Of a stretch of 64,000 nucleotides of DNA, positions 1 to 11,436 are shown piece after piece. A program made the position numbers and the translations under genes. The notes under the pieces are model-generated. The model ran no database searches, was not told the origin of the DNA, and was given only the letters and a program-made list of their open reading frames with translations. Position 1 is the first letter of the stretch; every line of letters starts with the position of its first letter. This DNA comes from Buddleja alternifolia (taxonomy: Eukaryota; Streptophyta; Magnoliopsida; Lamiales; Scrophulariaceae): the NCBI GenBank assembly GCA_019426215.1, contig CM033395.1:20140569-20204568 (forward strand). The letters are read 5' to 3'.

Positions 1-285
1 AACTTGAAGATGTGCGAGTGGTGTCAAAATTCCCAGACGTATTCCCAGAAGAGTTAACCGCGTTACCTCCTGATAGAGAAATAGAATTCGTAATTGACAC
101 CTTACACGGCACTTCCCCAATATCAAGGGCACCTTACAGAATGGCACCTAGCGAGTTAAATGAATTGAAAACCCAACTTCATGAATTATTGGATAGAGGA
201 TTTATTCGTCCGAGTTCTTCACCTTGGGGGGCTCCTATACTCTTTGTTCGAAAAAAAAATGGGACATTTAGAATGTGTATAGACT
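1..285 (+). pseudogene. Ty3/gypsy reverse transcriptase, N-terminal fragment
   Basis: The plus frame reads the linker and start of a plant Ty3/gypsy reverse transcriptase. The recognisable blocks are [41 protein letters not shown] and [14 protein letters not shown]. In an intact polyprotein this lies between protease and the RT palm and leads to the catalytic YVDD, which is absent. The frame is open from the window start to about base 285, where RMCID should continue into the palm but instead meets LINE sequence. The upstream part is outside the window. The protein is cut by the LINE, so it is dead. The superfamily call is firm; chromovirus (Tekay-like) is a guess from residue choice. Confidence 0.9.
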
Positions 286-375
286 CTTAAAAGGTGCACG
301 GATACTCCTTCTATCCAAACTCTTAAAAGGTGCACGGATACTCCTTCTATCCAAACTCTTAAAAGGTGCACGGAT
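283..375 (+). repeat. 36-bp tandem repeat inside the LINE reading frame (2.6 copies)
   Basis: Units run 283-318, 319-354 and a partial 355-375. Each begins actcttaaaaggtgcacgg. The unit is exactly 12 codons, so the LINE frame reads TPSIQTLKRCTD repeatedly before continuing into LYGMLSGLKANIEKS. It sits exactly at the 5' edge of the truncated LINE, next to the Ty3 RT junction. Confidence 0.9.
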
Positions 376-1795
376 CTATATGGAATGCTATCGGGGCTGA
401 AAGCTAACATAGAAAAGAGTTACATATTCTTGTCCAAGAAGGCGAGATCGAATAGTGAACAATTGCAACAGGTTGTGGGCTTTTCAATGGGAAATCTTCC
501 GGTTAGATATCTTGGTGTTTCAGTTATCACTTCTAAATACACTACTTGATAATGTGGACAAAAAGATTGGATCTTGGACGAATAAGTCTTTCTCTTATGC
601 GGGACATGTTCAATTGATAAAATCAGTCTTATTATCGTTGCATGTTTATTGGGCTAGAATGTTTATTTTGCTGAAGAATATACTCCGTAATATTGAAGCA
701 AGAATGCGCAAATTCCTTTGGTATGGAAACTTGATTACAGGATCGTCAAAGGTGGGATGGGAAACGGTCTGAGGGAGGCCTCGGTATTACTCCACTCCTT
801 CCATAAAATCAGGCGCTTATGGTGAAACATATATGGGCTCTCTTTGCTAATAATGGTTCTTCAGTTTGGGTTGCATGGGTTAGAGAGAACAGATTGAAGA
901 ATGAGTCTTTTTGGGGCATCTATTCCATCCTCATGTTCGTGGAGTTGGCGACAATTACTAAAATCGAGGCCTTATAACATGCATTTCAATACAACGTTGG
1001 GAACGGGTTTACATTCCTACTTTGGCGTGATCCGTGGCACACTGATGGAATACTTGGAAGGAAATATCCAAATGGACCACTACTAACGGGACTGCCCATT
1101 GATGTGAAGATTGAAAATGTAATTGTGGATGATCAGTGGTCATTGCCAGCGGCGACGAGGTTTGAAATACAACAAATAAGCTCACGTCTCCCTTTAATTT
1201 GTCCAGATAGAGAAGACTGAGTAAGCTGAAAACTTACCAACTCGGGTAAATTTACTACGGCATCAGCTCACACTATCTTTAAGCAATCGGTACCTAAGGT
1301 TGGATGGGGATCATTGCTAGTTGGACCGGGTAAGATACCTAGACACACTTTCATATTATGGTTGGCTAGATGAAAAAGGTTACCATTGAGAGTGAAGGAA
1401 TGGATAGGTCATGGGGAAGATACATGTGCGCTATGTGATGATAATACGGTTGAGACACACAACCATCTTTTCTTTGAGTGTGTACTCACGAAGTTGTTTA
1501 TCTATTCTACATAGAGAAGTTAAGTTCATCTAGCCGCGAATGAACTAGGGAAGAGGGATCTTATGGGCTGCCCAGAGATGGCATGGAAAACACTCGGTAA
1601 ATTGCTCCTACCGCATCCTTCTAGCGACCTTGGTATATTCATTATGGAAAGAAAGGAACATGCGCATCTTGATAATCACCGACAAAAACCCAGAAGTAGT
1701 TGCCACACGCATCATCATGTATATGGATGATTCTCTTCAAAGTGAGGCAGTAAATGGATTATGGCAAATAGCTTGGTAGAGCATATTTTGTTAAA
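286..1795 (+). pseudogene. L1-type LINE, C-terminal half of ORF2 (RT end and zf-RVT region)
   Basis: Non-LTR reverse transcriptase remains, read across several plus frames. In order: SGLKANIEKS (about 385), PVRYLGV (about 500), IGSWTNKSFSYAGH and VQLIKSVLLS (about 565-640), KVGWETV (about 750), SVWVAWVRENRLK (about 865), GPLLTGLPIDVKIENVI (about 1075), the zinc-finger-like stretch HTFILWLAR...CALCDDNTVETHNHLFFEC (about 1340-1480), and LWKERNMRI (about 1645). This matches the order of plant L1 elements after the RT palm. Endonuclease, the N-terminal RT and any RNase H are missing. Stops and frameshifts (for example near 547 and 772) show decay. It is 5'-truncated into a Ty3 RT, the usual outcome of target-primed reverse transcription. 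Confidence 0.88.
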
Positions 1796-1965
1796 TTGTT
1801 TGGATGTCTATTTTTCATTTCGGTATTATTAGATGTAGGTATAGCTATGTTGGTGCTGTAAGGGCCATTCGCTTATGCGCTTTTTTTGTATCATATTCAC
1901 TTACCTGTATGAAATTGATCATTTGTATCATGAAGACTTGTATGATATGAGTTTTGACGAGAAAG
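1796..1965 (+). other. Likely LINE 3' untranslated end
   Basis: No protein homology is visible. The stretch follows the last LINE codons and contains gtatgaaattgatcatttg, similar to the 3' end of the second LINE piece near 17980 (taatgaaattgacc). No clear poly(A) tail remains. The join to the copia LTR near 1965 is approximate. Confidence 0.5.
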
Positions 1966-3283
1966 GTGTCAGTTAATCACTAGAAAGTAGTGAAGAACTT
2001 ACATCATAGGTGCACTGATGGAGATAGTGGCACTCAGACATGACTAGCATCGATTCTGTCACATGGATTTTCACTCTTTGACAGTCAATGACAGAATTGA
2101 TTAAATTATAATAGGTGTGTTTAAACTTTAGACTTGAGAAATCGAGTTGAAGATATACTTGTGACATTAGGTTTGTCATTAGAGTAGTTAGACCTAATTC
2201 ACCCTGTGGTGGGGTCAACCTCGAACTGCGACCTAATAAGCAAGTCGTAGTCTTGACTAATATTCAAGATGGGATTCGTTCCCTCGAAGGTGAACGAGGA
2301 ATTATCCAAATATAAGTAAGTTAGATCTTAAAGTCTTTGGCCAAAGCATTAACTGATAAATATAGCATAATGTCAAGTTAGTGAGTTTGACCAAAAACCA
2401 TGACTCTCACTTGACTGGAATAAGAAAACGAAGAGTTTATATTCACACGGTATTTACAATAATAGCAATGGTAAAAATAATCTAATCATTTCATCTTATT
2501 TGGGTTAAAATATGGACCACTGGATTGGCTAGGTGGGACCTATATTCAATGTAATCCTCCATTGCCAAATAAAGATGAAATGGAATATGGAATATTTCTT
2601 GTGGCAATATTTTAAGTAATGGTTAATTAAAATTAATTAAATGAAATTAATTATTTGAAGAAATAAGTTAGTTCATTTATAATTTAATTAATATGTTATT
2701 TCATGGAGAAATAAAATTAATTAAATATCCTATCTATTATTTAATTAGATTAATTAATTGGATTGAATTAATTAATTGAATAGTGGAGTGGACTATGCTC
2801 AAATTGGTGCACCTAGTGGCACACCAAGGTCATAACGGATGATCAAATAGGCATCCAATGATGGGCCAATTAAGCCCAAAGTATTAACTTAAGTGATATA
2901 AATATATCACATTAGTTAATACCTAGGTCATAAGTTACAATTTACTCTTGAGCCACGTGAAAGAATTCCTCTCCCTCTCTCTCTCCCCTAGCCGTTGGCC
3001 TCCACCAAGAAGAAGAAGGAGAATTTTTTTCATCAAATTTTTTCGACGAGACAATTTAGAGACAAGACTTTTGGACATATCATCAAGATTTCAGCCGGAG
3101 TTATTCGCGAAGAAGTTCAAGGATTCAAGTTCGTGAGATTCTCCAACCACTTCGCTATAACGGGTAAAGTTTCGTTTACTCTATTATACATACGTGAAAT
3201 CCCAGGATTGATCCTGTTATGGGAAAATCCAAATAAATTTTTAAAATTCCGTTTCCGCTGCGTTTGGTTATTTTTCCCCAACA
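1966..3283 (+). mobile_element. Ty1/copia (Angela-like) LTR, 5'-truncated, plus orientation
   Basis: This is alignable by eye to the plus LTR at 35591-36705 and, reversed, to the minus LTRs at 7846 and 60209. Shared blocks include gagtagttagacc followed by aattcaccc, and ggggtcaacctcgaa (about 2170-2225), the tcactcttgactgg-like block near 2405, the AT-rich region at 2620-2770 and the late block ccgtttccgctgcg (about 3250). It ends ...ccccaaca at 3283 and then enters minus-strand copia RNase H at gcgat/atcgc. The TGTTAG start and about the first 300 bp are missing, so no left target duplication can be tested. It may be the remnant of a separate insertion into the RNase H region. Confidence 0.75.
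2884..2918 (+). promoter_or_regulatory. Palindrome holding the TATA box of the copia LTR
   Basis: gtgatataaatatatcac (2893-2910) is a perfect palindrome centred on a TATA-type core. Outer arms attaact and agttaat extend it. A CT-rich tract follows at 2968-2990, as expected downstream of a plant retrotransposon start site. Promoter use is inferred from position in the LTR. Confidence 0.5.
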
Positions 3284-3770
3284 ATCGCCTCTTCCAATGA
3301 TTTCGTGAATGATATGATGTTTCCCCAGTATGTGTTTAGATTTGCTGTGAGACCTTGGCTCCTTAGCTTGCGCAATTGCTCCATTGTTGTCGCACCAAAG
3401 TGGCAACAACATTTCCATGCTAGGAACCACTTGAACTTCCTCATCCAAGCAATTTCTTTGGCTGCCTCAGACACAGCCACATATTTTGCCTCGGTTGTGG
3501 AATTGACAGTTGTGCTTTGCTTAGAACTTTTCCAAGACACTACTCCACCATTGAGCGTGAATATGTATGTATCTAGAGGTGGATTTAAGGTCATCTGGAT
3601 TAGATTGAAAATCTGCATCTGTGTGTAACCGTCCACCCTCAATTCTCCATTTCCATATATCAAAAGCATATCTTTAGTTCTTTTCAAGTACTTCAAGATA
3701 CACTTCACCGTTGTCCAGTGTTGCTCCCCCGAGTTTGCTTAAAAACTACTAACAATGCTCACATCATATG
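3284..3770 (-). pseudogene. copia RNase H domain (Angela-like), truncated
   Basis: Read on the minus strand from about 3770 down: an RPELAYDVS block, then WTTVKCILKYLKRTKD, VDGYT, IFTLNGGVVSWKSSKQ, STTEAKYVAVSEAAKEIAWM and a decayed tail ending in the H-I-I-H-E-I-I-G-R-G block near 3290. This is the RNase H that removes the RNA strand during retrotransposon replication. A stop interrupts VSIVSSF near 3740, and the middle of the domain is frameshifted. The last part (ADPITKPL onward) is absent because a copia LTR sits at 3283. Neighbours on the minus strand are RT (5') and the foreign LTR (3'). Confidence 0.88.
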
Positions 3771-4560
3771 CTAGTTCCGGTCTCGTGCACACATTGCATA
3801 CATGAGACTCCCTACTGCTGATGCATAGGGTGTATACTTCATTTCCATTCTATCCTTGTCCCTTTTAGGACTAATAGATTTGGAAGATGAATACCATGTC
3901 TCATGGGTAAAAAGTCCTCCCTTAGAATTATGCATTTCATACTTCTTAAGGACTTTCTCTACGTAAAGCGCTTGGGAGAGTCGTATCATTTTTTTCGCTC
4001 TATCATCAACATATAGAACTAGGAATGTCAACTTGCTCCCACTGGTTATTTTGTAGACACACTGTTCGTCTTCATTCTTGATGAAGCAATACTTCCTTGC
4101 TTCTTCATCGAACTGGACATTCCAGCTACGAGACGCTTGTTTTTAGTCCATAAATAGATCTACTAAGTTTGCAAACTTTATGAGAATCTGCTTCCGATAT
4201 GAAACCACTGGGCTGTTGCGTATAAATGTCCTCCTCAATATATCCATTTAGAAATGCGATCTTCACATCCATTTGCCAGATTTCATAGTCTAAGTTTGCG
4301 GCTATGGCTAGCAGAATTCTAATAGATTTGATCATGGCTAGTGGTGAAAAGGTTTCCTCATAGTCGATGCCCTCCTTTTGACTATACCCTTTCGCTACTA
4401 ACCTGGCCTTATAGGTATCCACCTTGCCATCCGGTCCCATTTTTCTCCTGTAGATCCATTTGCATCAAATCGGCCTTACACCATCTGGTAGATCTGTAAG
4501 AGTCCAGACTTGGTTCGAATACATCAAATCTATTTCTACTTTCATAGCATTGAGCCATTT
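3771..4560 (-). pseudogene. copia reverse transcriptase, internally deleted
   Basis: Minus-strand reading gives WLNAMKVEIDLMYSNQVW, then GKVDTYKARLVAKGYSQ, EGIDYEETFSP, WQMDVKIAFLNGYIEEDIY (first catalytic Asp block), KVCKLSRSIYGLK, a SWNVQFDEEARKYCF block, and FLVLYVDD (the second catalytic pair). YVDD is joined directly to RAKKMIRLSQALYVEKVL, so roughly 40 residues normally found after YVDD are missing. A stop near 4145 and frame changes near 4440 add damage. The active-site residues survive but the enzyme cannot be made intact. Confidence 0.9.
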
Positions 4561-4860
4561 CGAGGAATCTATATCCGTCGCTGCTTCATCAGATAAACTA
4601 GACCATACCTTGAATGGCCATTTGTGAAGGCTATGAAGTACTGAAAACTTCCAATGGCCGCATCGTTGAAGGGCCCACATACGTCAGTGTGAATCAATCC
4701 TAAAACTTCATTAGCCCTTTGGAAATGCCCTGAGAATGGTAACCGAGTCATCTTGACTTTAAGACAAGATTCACAAGTACGATATAGGTCAGAACCAACC
4801 AACTCATGAATTTTAAATTCACTGTCATGTCCTCTTAGGTGTCATTTGAGTTTTTGGTAT
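4561..4860 (-). pseudogene. copia integrase N-terminal part, fused by deletion to the RT linker
   Basis: Minus strand: ELVGSDLYRTCESCLKVKM, FSGHFQRANEVLGLIHTDVCGPF, QYFIAFTNGHSRYGLVYLM. CESC is part of the HHCC zinc-binding site; HTDVCGP carries the first Asp of the DDE core. Immediately after YLMK the frame breaks into ATDIDSSKWLNAMKVE, which belongs to the pol linker before RT. Most of the integrase core and its C-terminus are therefore deleted. Fragments at 23481 and 33111 keep more of the integrase C-terminal side. Confidence 0.85.
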
Positions 4861-5193
4861 ATTATTTCAGTACATTGATTTTGGACATTGAGATTAATAT
4901 AGCCATTAATTAAAGATGCAGAGCCAACTTATTTCCAAAATAAATATTGCAAGAATTATGTTTAAAAAAAATCAATATCCTTTCCTGACCAACACAGGAA
5001 TAGAAATAATATTCTTGAGCCCATTGGGCAAAATTAGGCAATCATCTAAACTAATACGATGTCCACTAATTAATGTAACAGAAGTAATTCCATTGTGTGT
5101 CACAGCCACGCTGTGTCCGCTTCCAACATTGATCATTACTTCTTTCCCGTCCAGCTTTCTAGATCCTAGTTCGAAATACAAATGAGACCACTA
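4861..5193 (-). pseudogene. copia protease C-terminal part and pre-integrase region
   Basis: Minus strand reads ELGSRKLDGKEVMINVGSG, SVTLISGHRISLDDCLILPNGLKNIISIPVLVRKGY, then the pre-integrase part NVQ...CTEII. LPNGLKNIISI matches the LVLHDVLYVPGLKKNLVS-type block between protease and integrase in plant copia. Base 5193 is the exact left edge of a solo LTR. The same protein resumes beyond it at 6862, so this LTR split the protease. Confidence 0.85.
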
Positions 5194-6861
5194 TGTTGTG
5201 AATCGAACTAGCCGATAAATTTTTTTCTCCGATTCACATAGCTAGGATTCAATTCATGTTTTTGATACTTTCGTGGTACTAAATCGAAATCAAGAGAAGG
5301 TGGTAATCTATTTACCTTTTCGTTGAGAAGCAACGGATCATTCCTTCCTCTTGATTGTCATGTGAAGGATGATCTTCAACTCTTGAAGCTCGACCTCCTC
5401 AACCTCAGACTGGGGCACCTTAGGGTTTATGTGGAGGAAAAGAATTTTGTGTTTTACTATTTTTCACACTCTAAGATGAAAAACTAACTTGAGTAATGGT
5501 TTTAGTTAAACACCTAGTGTATAAATAAAAGACTACTTCTTGACTAAGGAGACTAGGGGGGCGGCCGAACAGTGACCTAGGGATAGGTGTACTGAGCTTT
5601 TTCTAACTCCAAGTCCAGTGTTAAGTATTTAATTAATATTCCCAGCCCAGTCCAATTGGAAATTAATTAAATACTAATCTCCTTTTATTAATAGTACTTT
5701 ATTAATTCTAAATTAATTACCATACTATTAATATTGATTAATAAAATTAATTTAATTACAATAATTATATATGTTTATTGTAATCAATACATATCCCTTT
5801 TGACAATTTCTACTCCAAGTGAAATCAGCAAAATACCCTTCAAACAGTAAAACTCCTTTATATCATCTTTACATAGCGCGACTCTCTAGGCTCATATTGA
5901 TTGGCATTGGCAGGATTCCAATGATATAGTTATCACCAAGCCATACCGTGAAGCTATACCGAAACCCAATCAAGTAAGAGATATATCATCACGAACCTTT
6001 GTGTTATAAATACCATATGAGTATAAACTCTTCACTGTTGCAACACGATCAAGTAAGAGTCATGGAACGTCAAATTCATACAACTTGATACTGCATTTTA
6101 TAATCACACTGATGTGAAATTACTAAACTGCCCTTCATATTCAATATAAGTTGGTCATTAATGCTTTGGCCAAAGACTTTAATTTCACAACACCTATGAC
6201 ATACATGTTGCTTCTTGTTTACTTTCGAGATAGTGAATCCCCTATTGGTAGTCCATTTCCCATTGTCGAATGCACCAATTGAATCCTACTTTGGGGCCGA
6301 CCCCCAGCAACGGGTGATTGAGCCTAACTACTCTGATAACATATTCAACGGTACGAGCACAATGTAAATGACTCCTCAGGTCTAAAGTTCACTCATACTA
6401 TTGTAACGGAAATCCTCATCATTGACTATCACTGAGTAAAAATACATGTGATAGGATTACAATGAGTCGTGTTCGAATATGTTAACTCCGTTAACCATAT
6501 TCATGACACCAGCTCCCACTATCCAATCAGTGTGAAACTAAGCACTTTCCTTGTCAAAGCAAGTGTCGTACGAGTCGAATCCAAACACCCACTTTAAATT
6601 CTTTATCTTGAATCGTCTTTCTAAGATCAAGCACTTAACTCCACCAGTGCTCCTACTTATCAAATAAGCAGTGGTGAGTACACCTTGATCTTAAGGACCT
6701 ATTTGTTCAGTACATTAAATGCCACAATTAGATTTATAAGAACAAATTCAATGCCTTTAATCACTAATAATGTTCATACAAAATAAATAAAACGCCCTTT
6801 TAAATCTAATTCCTCAATGGCATGGAGGGCATAACACCTAACACACTCATAACACCTAACA
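5194..6861 (-). mobile_element. Solo copia LTR with CACTA target duplication
   Basis: The element starts tgttgtgaatcg and ends cacctaaca (TG...CA). It is flanked by cacta at 5189-5193 and 6862-6866. The two flanks join into a continuous protease reading. On the minus strand it begins TGTTAGGTGTTATGCCC, the Angela/BARE-type LTR start. No primer site, polypurine tract or coding region lies inside or beside it, so LTR-LTR recombination is the likely origin. The outer end carries an 18-bp tandem duplication that includes the cataacacctaac block (about 6829-6861). A TATA-like tataaataaaag sits at 5520-5531 between short inverted repeats cctagt and actagg. A near-copy with the same insertion point lies at 24334. 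Confidence 0.9.
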
Positions 6862-7728
6862 CACTAGCTCCGGAATTTAGAATCCAAGAAGTAGAATACA
6901 AATGTGAGCACCTGTTTTATTTTCTGCTTTCAGCTTGGGACAGTCACGCTTCCAATGCCCCTTCTCTTTGTAGTGGAAGCAGATGTCTGTCATTTTAGGG
7001 TCCCTACCCTTAAACTTTTTCCCTTGGTTTGGCCTTTGGGTTTTCCAGATGGTTTGGATACTCTCAATTGCTTTTTGCCTCTCTTCTTCTTCTGAGTTTT
7101 AGAAGGCTCAGTAGAAACAGCTAGAGCAATCTCTTTCGTTTTAGGATCCAACTGTGATTGAGCATTTAAGAGTTTATTCAAAAGACCAGACAGTGAACAC
7201 TCAATGTCATTCATGTTGAAATTCACAATGAATTGTGAACAAGATTTAGGGAGTGACTACAGAATGAGATCAGTCTGAAGCTGAAAGTCCATAGAGAAGT
7301 CGAGAGCTTCCAACCTCTCAAACATGGAAATCATCCTTAATTTCTCCAACTTTCTATCCTTCCTTCATTGGCTCAAAAGAGTTGACCAGATATCTTATAT
7401 CGAGCAATTCTGCTATGCACTCCGTAGAGTTCCTTTAAATGAACCATGATTTCAGCAGATGTTTCCATCTTTTCATGAGATCATTGCAATTTTTTGGTCA
7501 TCGATCCCAGCATGTACCCTTTGACGCGCGAGTGTCATCTTTAACCCAATTCTCTTGAGCAAGTCTATCTTCAAAAGATCCGGGGTCTGGGACTTCAGGC
7601 ATCTCTTCATTGAGCACATGTCCTAAGGATTCTAGGCTGAGGACAATCCTCAAATTTCGAAGTCAATCAACGAAATTTGTTCCTGCAAGGACATTTTTCT
7701 CAAGCAACACGGACAACGGGTTAGTCAT
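6862..7728 (-). pseudogene. copia gag and protease start (Angela-like)
   Basis: The ATG is at 7728 on the minus strand, reading MTNPLSVLLEKNVLAGTNF, then LRNLRIVLSLESLGHVL. An early stop replaces the Trp expected after FVD. Later: RLEAL, TDLILQSLP, FIVNFNMNDIECSL, a Lys/Gly-rich basic stretch, and the CCHC knuckle CFHYKEKGHWKRDC in which the second Cys is Tyr. Gag coats the RNA in the virus-like particle. The protease start follows and is cut at 6866 by the solo LTR. The start is chosen because it follows the leader and is conserved at 23223 and 32853. Confidence 0.88.
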
Positions 7729-7828
7729 TGTGAGTAGGAAATAAACTGCAGAAAATATGAAGATTTATGATTAAATGCGTATAATGTACTTTCAAGTAAA
7801 ATCAGGTATTATGTCCCACTATTTCAAA

Positions 7829-7845
7829 GTCAGCTCTGATACCAT
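7829..7845 (-). other. Primer binding site (initiator-Met tRNA)
   Basis: Minus strand TGGTATCAGAGCTGAC begins one base inside the LTR edge at 7846. TGGTATCAGAGC is the standard plant complement to the 3' end of initiator methionine tRNA, where minus-strand DNA synthesis starts. It fixes 7846-9406 as the 5' LTR of the gag-bearing element below it. Confidence 0.93.
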
Positions 7846-9406
7846 TGTTAGAAATCCTATGAACAAAAACCGCAGCGAAAATAAAAGGATTCCTAAAGTC
7901 GAATCACCTAACATGGATTTGATGATTTTCAATGATTTAGGATTTGTGAAAAACAGAAACATAAACAAATACCTTTTGATTTCTTTATTGCAATTCGCGT
8001 AACAGCAACTTCAAAAGCTATCCGGGACTCTCCTTTGTGATGGTGGACGGCTAGCAAGAGTGAGGGGAGAGGATTTTTCCTTTCTTTTTGTGTATTGTGA
8101 TCTAGTGCTAGGTTTAGCTTAACAGTTTGAGGATTAAATAACTCCTCAAACCTAAAGACCATGAGGAGCATCCCCCTGGCCCGTAGAGGACGGCCATGAG
8201 GGGCTAAGTTGCCCTGGTCAACTTAGTCCATCTGTGAATATATATATATATATATTTAATTCAAATCCAATTTAAATCCAATTAAATATGTAAAATTATT
8301 TAATTCTAATTAAATAATTAAGTTCAAATAATCTAATTAAATATTTGAATTATTGATTTACCATTTAAATCAATCTGTCTTATTTGATTGTCTTTCCAAA
8401 AGATAAATCATTTACACAAAAAATATCCTACTTATTTTTAATAGCGCGACTCTTTAGGTTTGTCTAAATTGACAATGGGAGGATATCAAAGGAGGTAAGG
8501 GTCACCTAGCCAGTCCCACGGACTCACATCGTAACCCAATCGAGTACGAAATGACTGCATCATTAACGAACCTCTGGATCATAAATACCGTATGAGTATA
8601 AGCCCTTTACTGACGTATCCCGATCAAGTGAGAGTCATGGTATATGTCACTCATAATGCTTGATACTGTGCAACATATTTTAGCACAATGAGATTACCAA
8701 ACTACCCCCCGTGTCCTACACGAGTTAGTTTCACTGTTTTGGCCAAAGACTTGTAATTTCTTTTGCCTATGATCGCACAGGTTACTTTCTCATTTACTAT
8801 CGAGACAGTGAATCCCATCTTGGTGATCACTTCACAAGTGCTGCTTGACTCATTGAGATCGCACTTCGAGGTTGGCCGCACCAAAGGGTGATTTGGGCCT
8901 AGCTACTCTAATAACAGATTCAACAGCACAAGTACATTGATCGTGACTCCTCAGGTCATGCTATTATGATCAGTAATCCGATCATTGACAGTCACTGAGT
9001 AAATACCCATGTAATCGGATTACTACGAGCCGTGTTTGAATATATCAATTCTATTGGTATATCTATGACACGTGTTTTAACAATCCAATAGACTTCGACT
9101 GGCACTCTTTGTCAGAGCATGTGTCATAGAAGTCAAATCTTAAAGCTCAATTAAGATTCAATGACTTGCGAAGCTTTTTTAAGTGATCAGGTGCCAGACT
9201 CTCCTGTGCCACTTCTTTATTCCATAAAGGGCGAAGATTCAACCTTGATACACGTGGACTATTTGTTCACTACTTATTAATGCTATGAAGTTTTATATGA
9301 ACAAAGGAATAAATGCCTTTATTAATGATATGTTCGTACAACATAATTGGATACCCTATACAATATATTTGGCCTCCTCATTGGCATCCAGGGCATATAA
9401 CTAACA
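7846..9406 (-). mobile_element. Ty1/copia (Angela-like) LTR, minus orientation
   Basis: It runs tgttagaaatcc...ataactaaca (TG...CA), 1561 bp. It has a primer site on its inner side (7829-7845) and, on its other side, a polypurine-like tract and the end of an RNase H frame (9407-9485). It therefore looks like one LTR shared by two internal regions in tandem. Blocks shared with the 60209 LTR: tgactcctcaggtc, gagtcatgg..., cgagacagtgaatcc, and a late cacttctttattccataaagg. The Angela lineage is inferred from LTR length, the TGTTAG start and gag sequence. Confidence 0.9.
8125..8151 (-). promoter_or_regulatory. Hairpin with TATA-like loop in the copia LTR
   Basis: Perfect 9-bp arms gtttgagga (8125-8133) and tcctcaaac (8143-8151) enclose ttaaataac, an A/T core at the expected promoter place. 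Arms differ in sequence from those at 2893 and 60545 but the fold is kept. Promoter role is inferred. Confidence 0.45.
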
Positions 9407-9485
9407 ATCACTCTACTTGCACTCAATGCCAATTACTATGGTTTCTAATACCCATCTTATCAAAATGTCGTTCTAGCACCATCTG
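9407..9485 (-). pseudogene. copia RNase H C-terminus and polypurine tract
   Basis: Minus strand reads MVLERHFDKMGIRNHSNWH then a stop, followed by TTGAGTGCAAGTAGAGTGAT directly before the LTR start at 9406. The latter corresponds to the GCAAGTGGGAGAT polypurine tract preserved at 61811. The frame continues across the solo LTR into 11442-11468. Confidence 0.88.
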
Positions 9486-11436
9486 TGTAACACCCAATAT
9501 TCTCGGATCCTAATTTCGTAGACGCGAAGGTAAACATTATTATTACCGCTAATTAGATTTCGTAATTTATTCGATTTTGGCAATTTGGGTTCGACCAAAA
9601 ATATTACTACTTGCTTGTACAACTATTCTTATACCTATATGTGGAATAGGTTAGTAGTATTTACACCTCATTGTGGAATAGTTGATGCATTATATCATTT
9701 AAGGCATATATATATATATATATATATAGATTCATCTTCATCAATTGTGTATTGCTAATAATTAAAAGTGACCATGCCTACCTATATATATATATATATA
9801 CGCACAAACACATGCACATATATACATCTATAAATATATATATATGTATATATCCACACATGCATTAATTGGGAGAAAGATTAGGTGGTGGCAAACTAAG
9901 TTAATCACACCTCATGCTTGCCAAAAAAACGTGTCCCATGGAGGATTAGCCTCCATTTGTTTTTCTCTATTTTTTTAACCATCACCTTCATGTATACACC
10001 AACAAACCGGCAGGAGTTCAAAGCTCCTCCATATTTCTATTTCAAAATAGAAAAAAAAAAAAGAAAGTTTCAAGAGTCAAGGAGGAAGAAGCAAGGAATT
10101 TCAGGATTAGTTAGAACACAACACCTCTTTCTCTCTTAAGGTATATGGTAATTAATTATTTCTTTTGTATGTATAAGTTGTAGATTAAATGTAGCTCAAG
10201 CTGGCTATGACCTGAAATTGTAAGTATCATATCATTTATATCTAATTTGGTTAAGTTAAATTGCTTGACATCCAGTTTTCAGAAAATTTCAGTTTCTGCA
10301 GTCAGAGTTTAAAACTGTAATGAGGTGCCTAAACTTGTGAGTTCGATTATGAGAAATTTTCTAGAATGACTTGATTGTGTCTTAAACCGCTCTGAAAATT
10401 TTGGTAAGTATTAGATTTTTGGGGAATTTTCTAAAAATCGTTGAACAAAATCGCCAGTCTGTTTGGCGGAATTGAAAACTGTTGCTGTTTTGGGGATATT
10501 TCGTTAACCTGGGAATTTTATTTTACTCTAAAGAATTTACAGTAGCTGTATACATGTGTTATAGAGACTTAATACAAGATTCGGAATTTTTCAGTGAACA
10601 GGGGATTTTACAAAAATATTTGAATATATAGTGTCTATTCTGAAAAATCTGTCGGGACAGTCCTGTTTTGCTGATCTGATCTCCAAATCGACAAGGAAGT
10701 TAAATCTGGAAAATTTATGTAAATTTGTTCACCATCCTTTCTGATATCCTGGAAAATTTGAGAAAGAATTTCTATTCAGAAGATGTCTTAAAAATTGTTA
10801 TAGTTATATTGCGCAAGTAAGGAGACTTGTTTGAGCTTAATTGCCTATATGTTTAGATACTACTAAGTATGAAATAACTTGTTGTATATTAGTAAAAGTA
10901 CAGGGGTTATTTCCTTTGATTCACATGTCATATACTTGATTATTTTGCCTTATAAAATGTTGGTTGATTCTCTTGCTTGCCATTGTATATGTCCATGTCG
11001 TTATTGATTTCCGCTGCAGATTTTATCTCTCATGATAAGGTAAAGCACGTCATTAGCCTACCTCACTGGGTCATTCGGACTCACCCTTTTTCCTCTTTTG
11101 TTTCAGAGGAGCTCAATATGTCAGGCCTGGAAGGCGAAGTCATGACTAAGGAAGCTTAAGAGTTTATGGAGTCTAAGAGTCAAATGTTACTGTTTGTAAA
11201 TGTCTTGTACATCGTTTAGTTTTGCTGACCTGTGGTTTTTGAGTTACATCCGAACTCTGACACATACATGTGATGTCATGCTATGTATATATGTGTGCTC
11301 CGTGGACTTATTGTTTGTGTGGGTTGAGAGTTTTTATTTTCTTTTTGGTATAGTTCACGCTTAACGTTAGCTCATGACGAGATCGTCTCTTAGATCGTTG
11401 CGGTGTGGCGAGCCATCCTGGTCGGTGGGCGCTACA
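9486..11436 (+). mobile_element. Solo Ty3/gypsy LTR (plus) inside copia RNase H
   Basis: It starts tgtaacacccaat and ends gtgggcgctaca. Flanks are atctg (9481-9485) and gtctg (11437-11441), a 5-bp duplication with one mismatch. Removing the LTR restores a continuous RNase H end, which proves the insertion. A TA tract (9707-9729), a TATA-rich stretch near 9780-9850, the cctacctcactgggtcattc block (11058) and the gtgtggcgagcc end are shared with the 54919 LTR. No internal domain remains. Tekay-like is a tentative lineage. Confidence 0.88.

Noticed and set aside
283..375. CRISPR-like 36-bp repeats
   Set aside because: Units are directly adjacent without spacers, and they continue the LINE reading frame in a plant genome.
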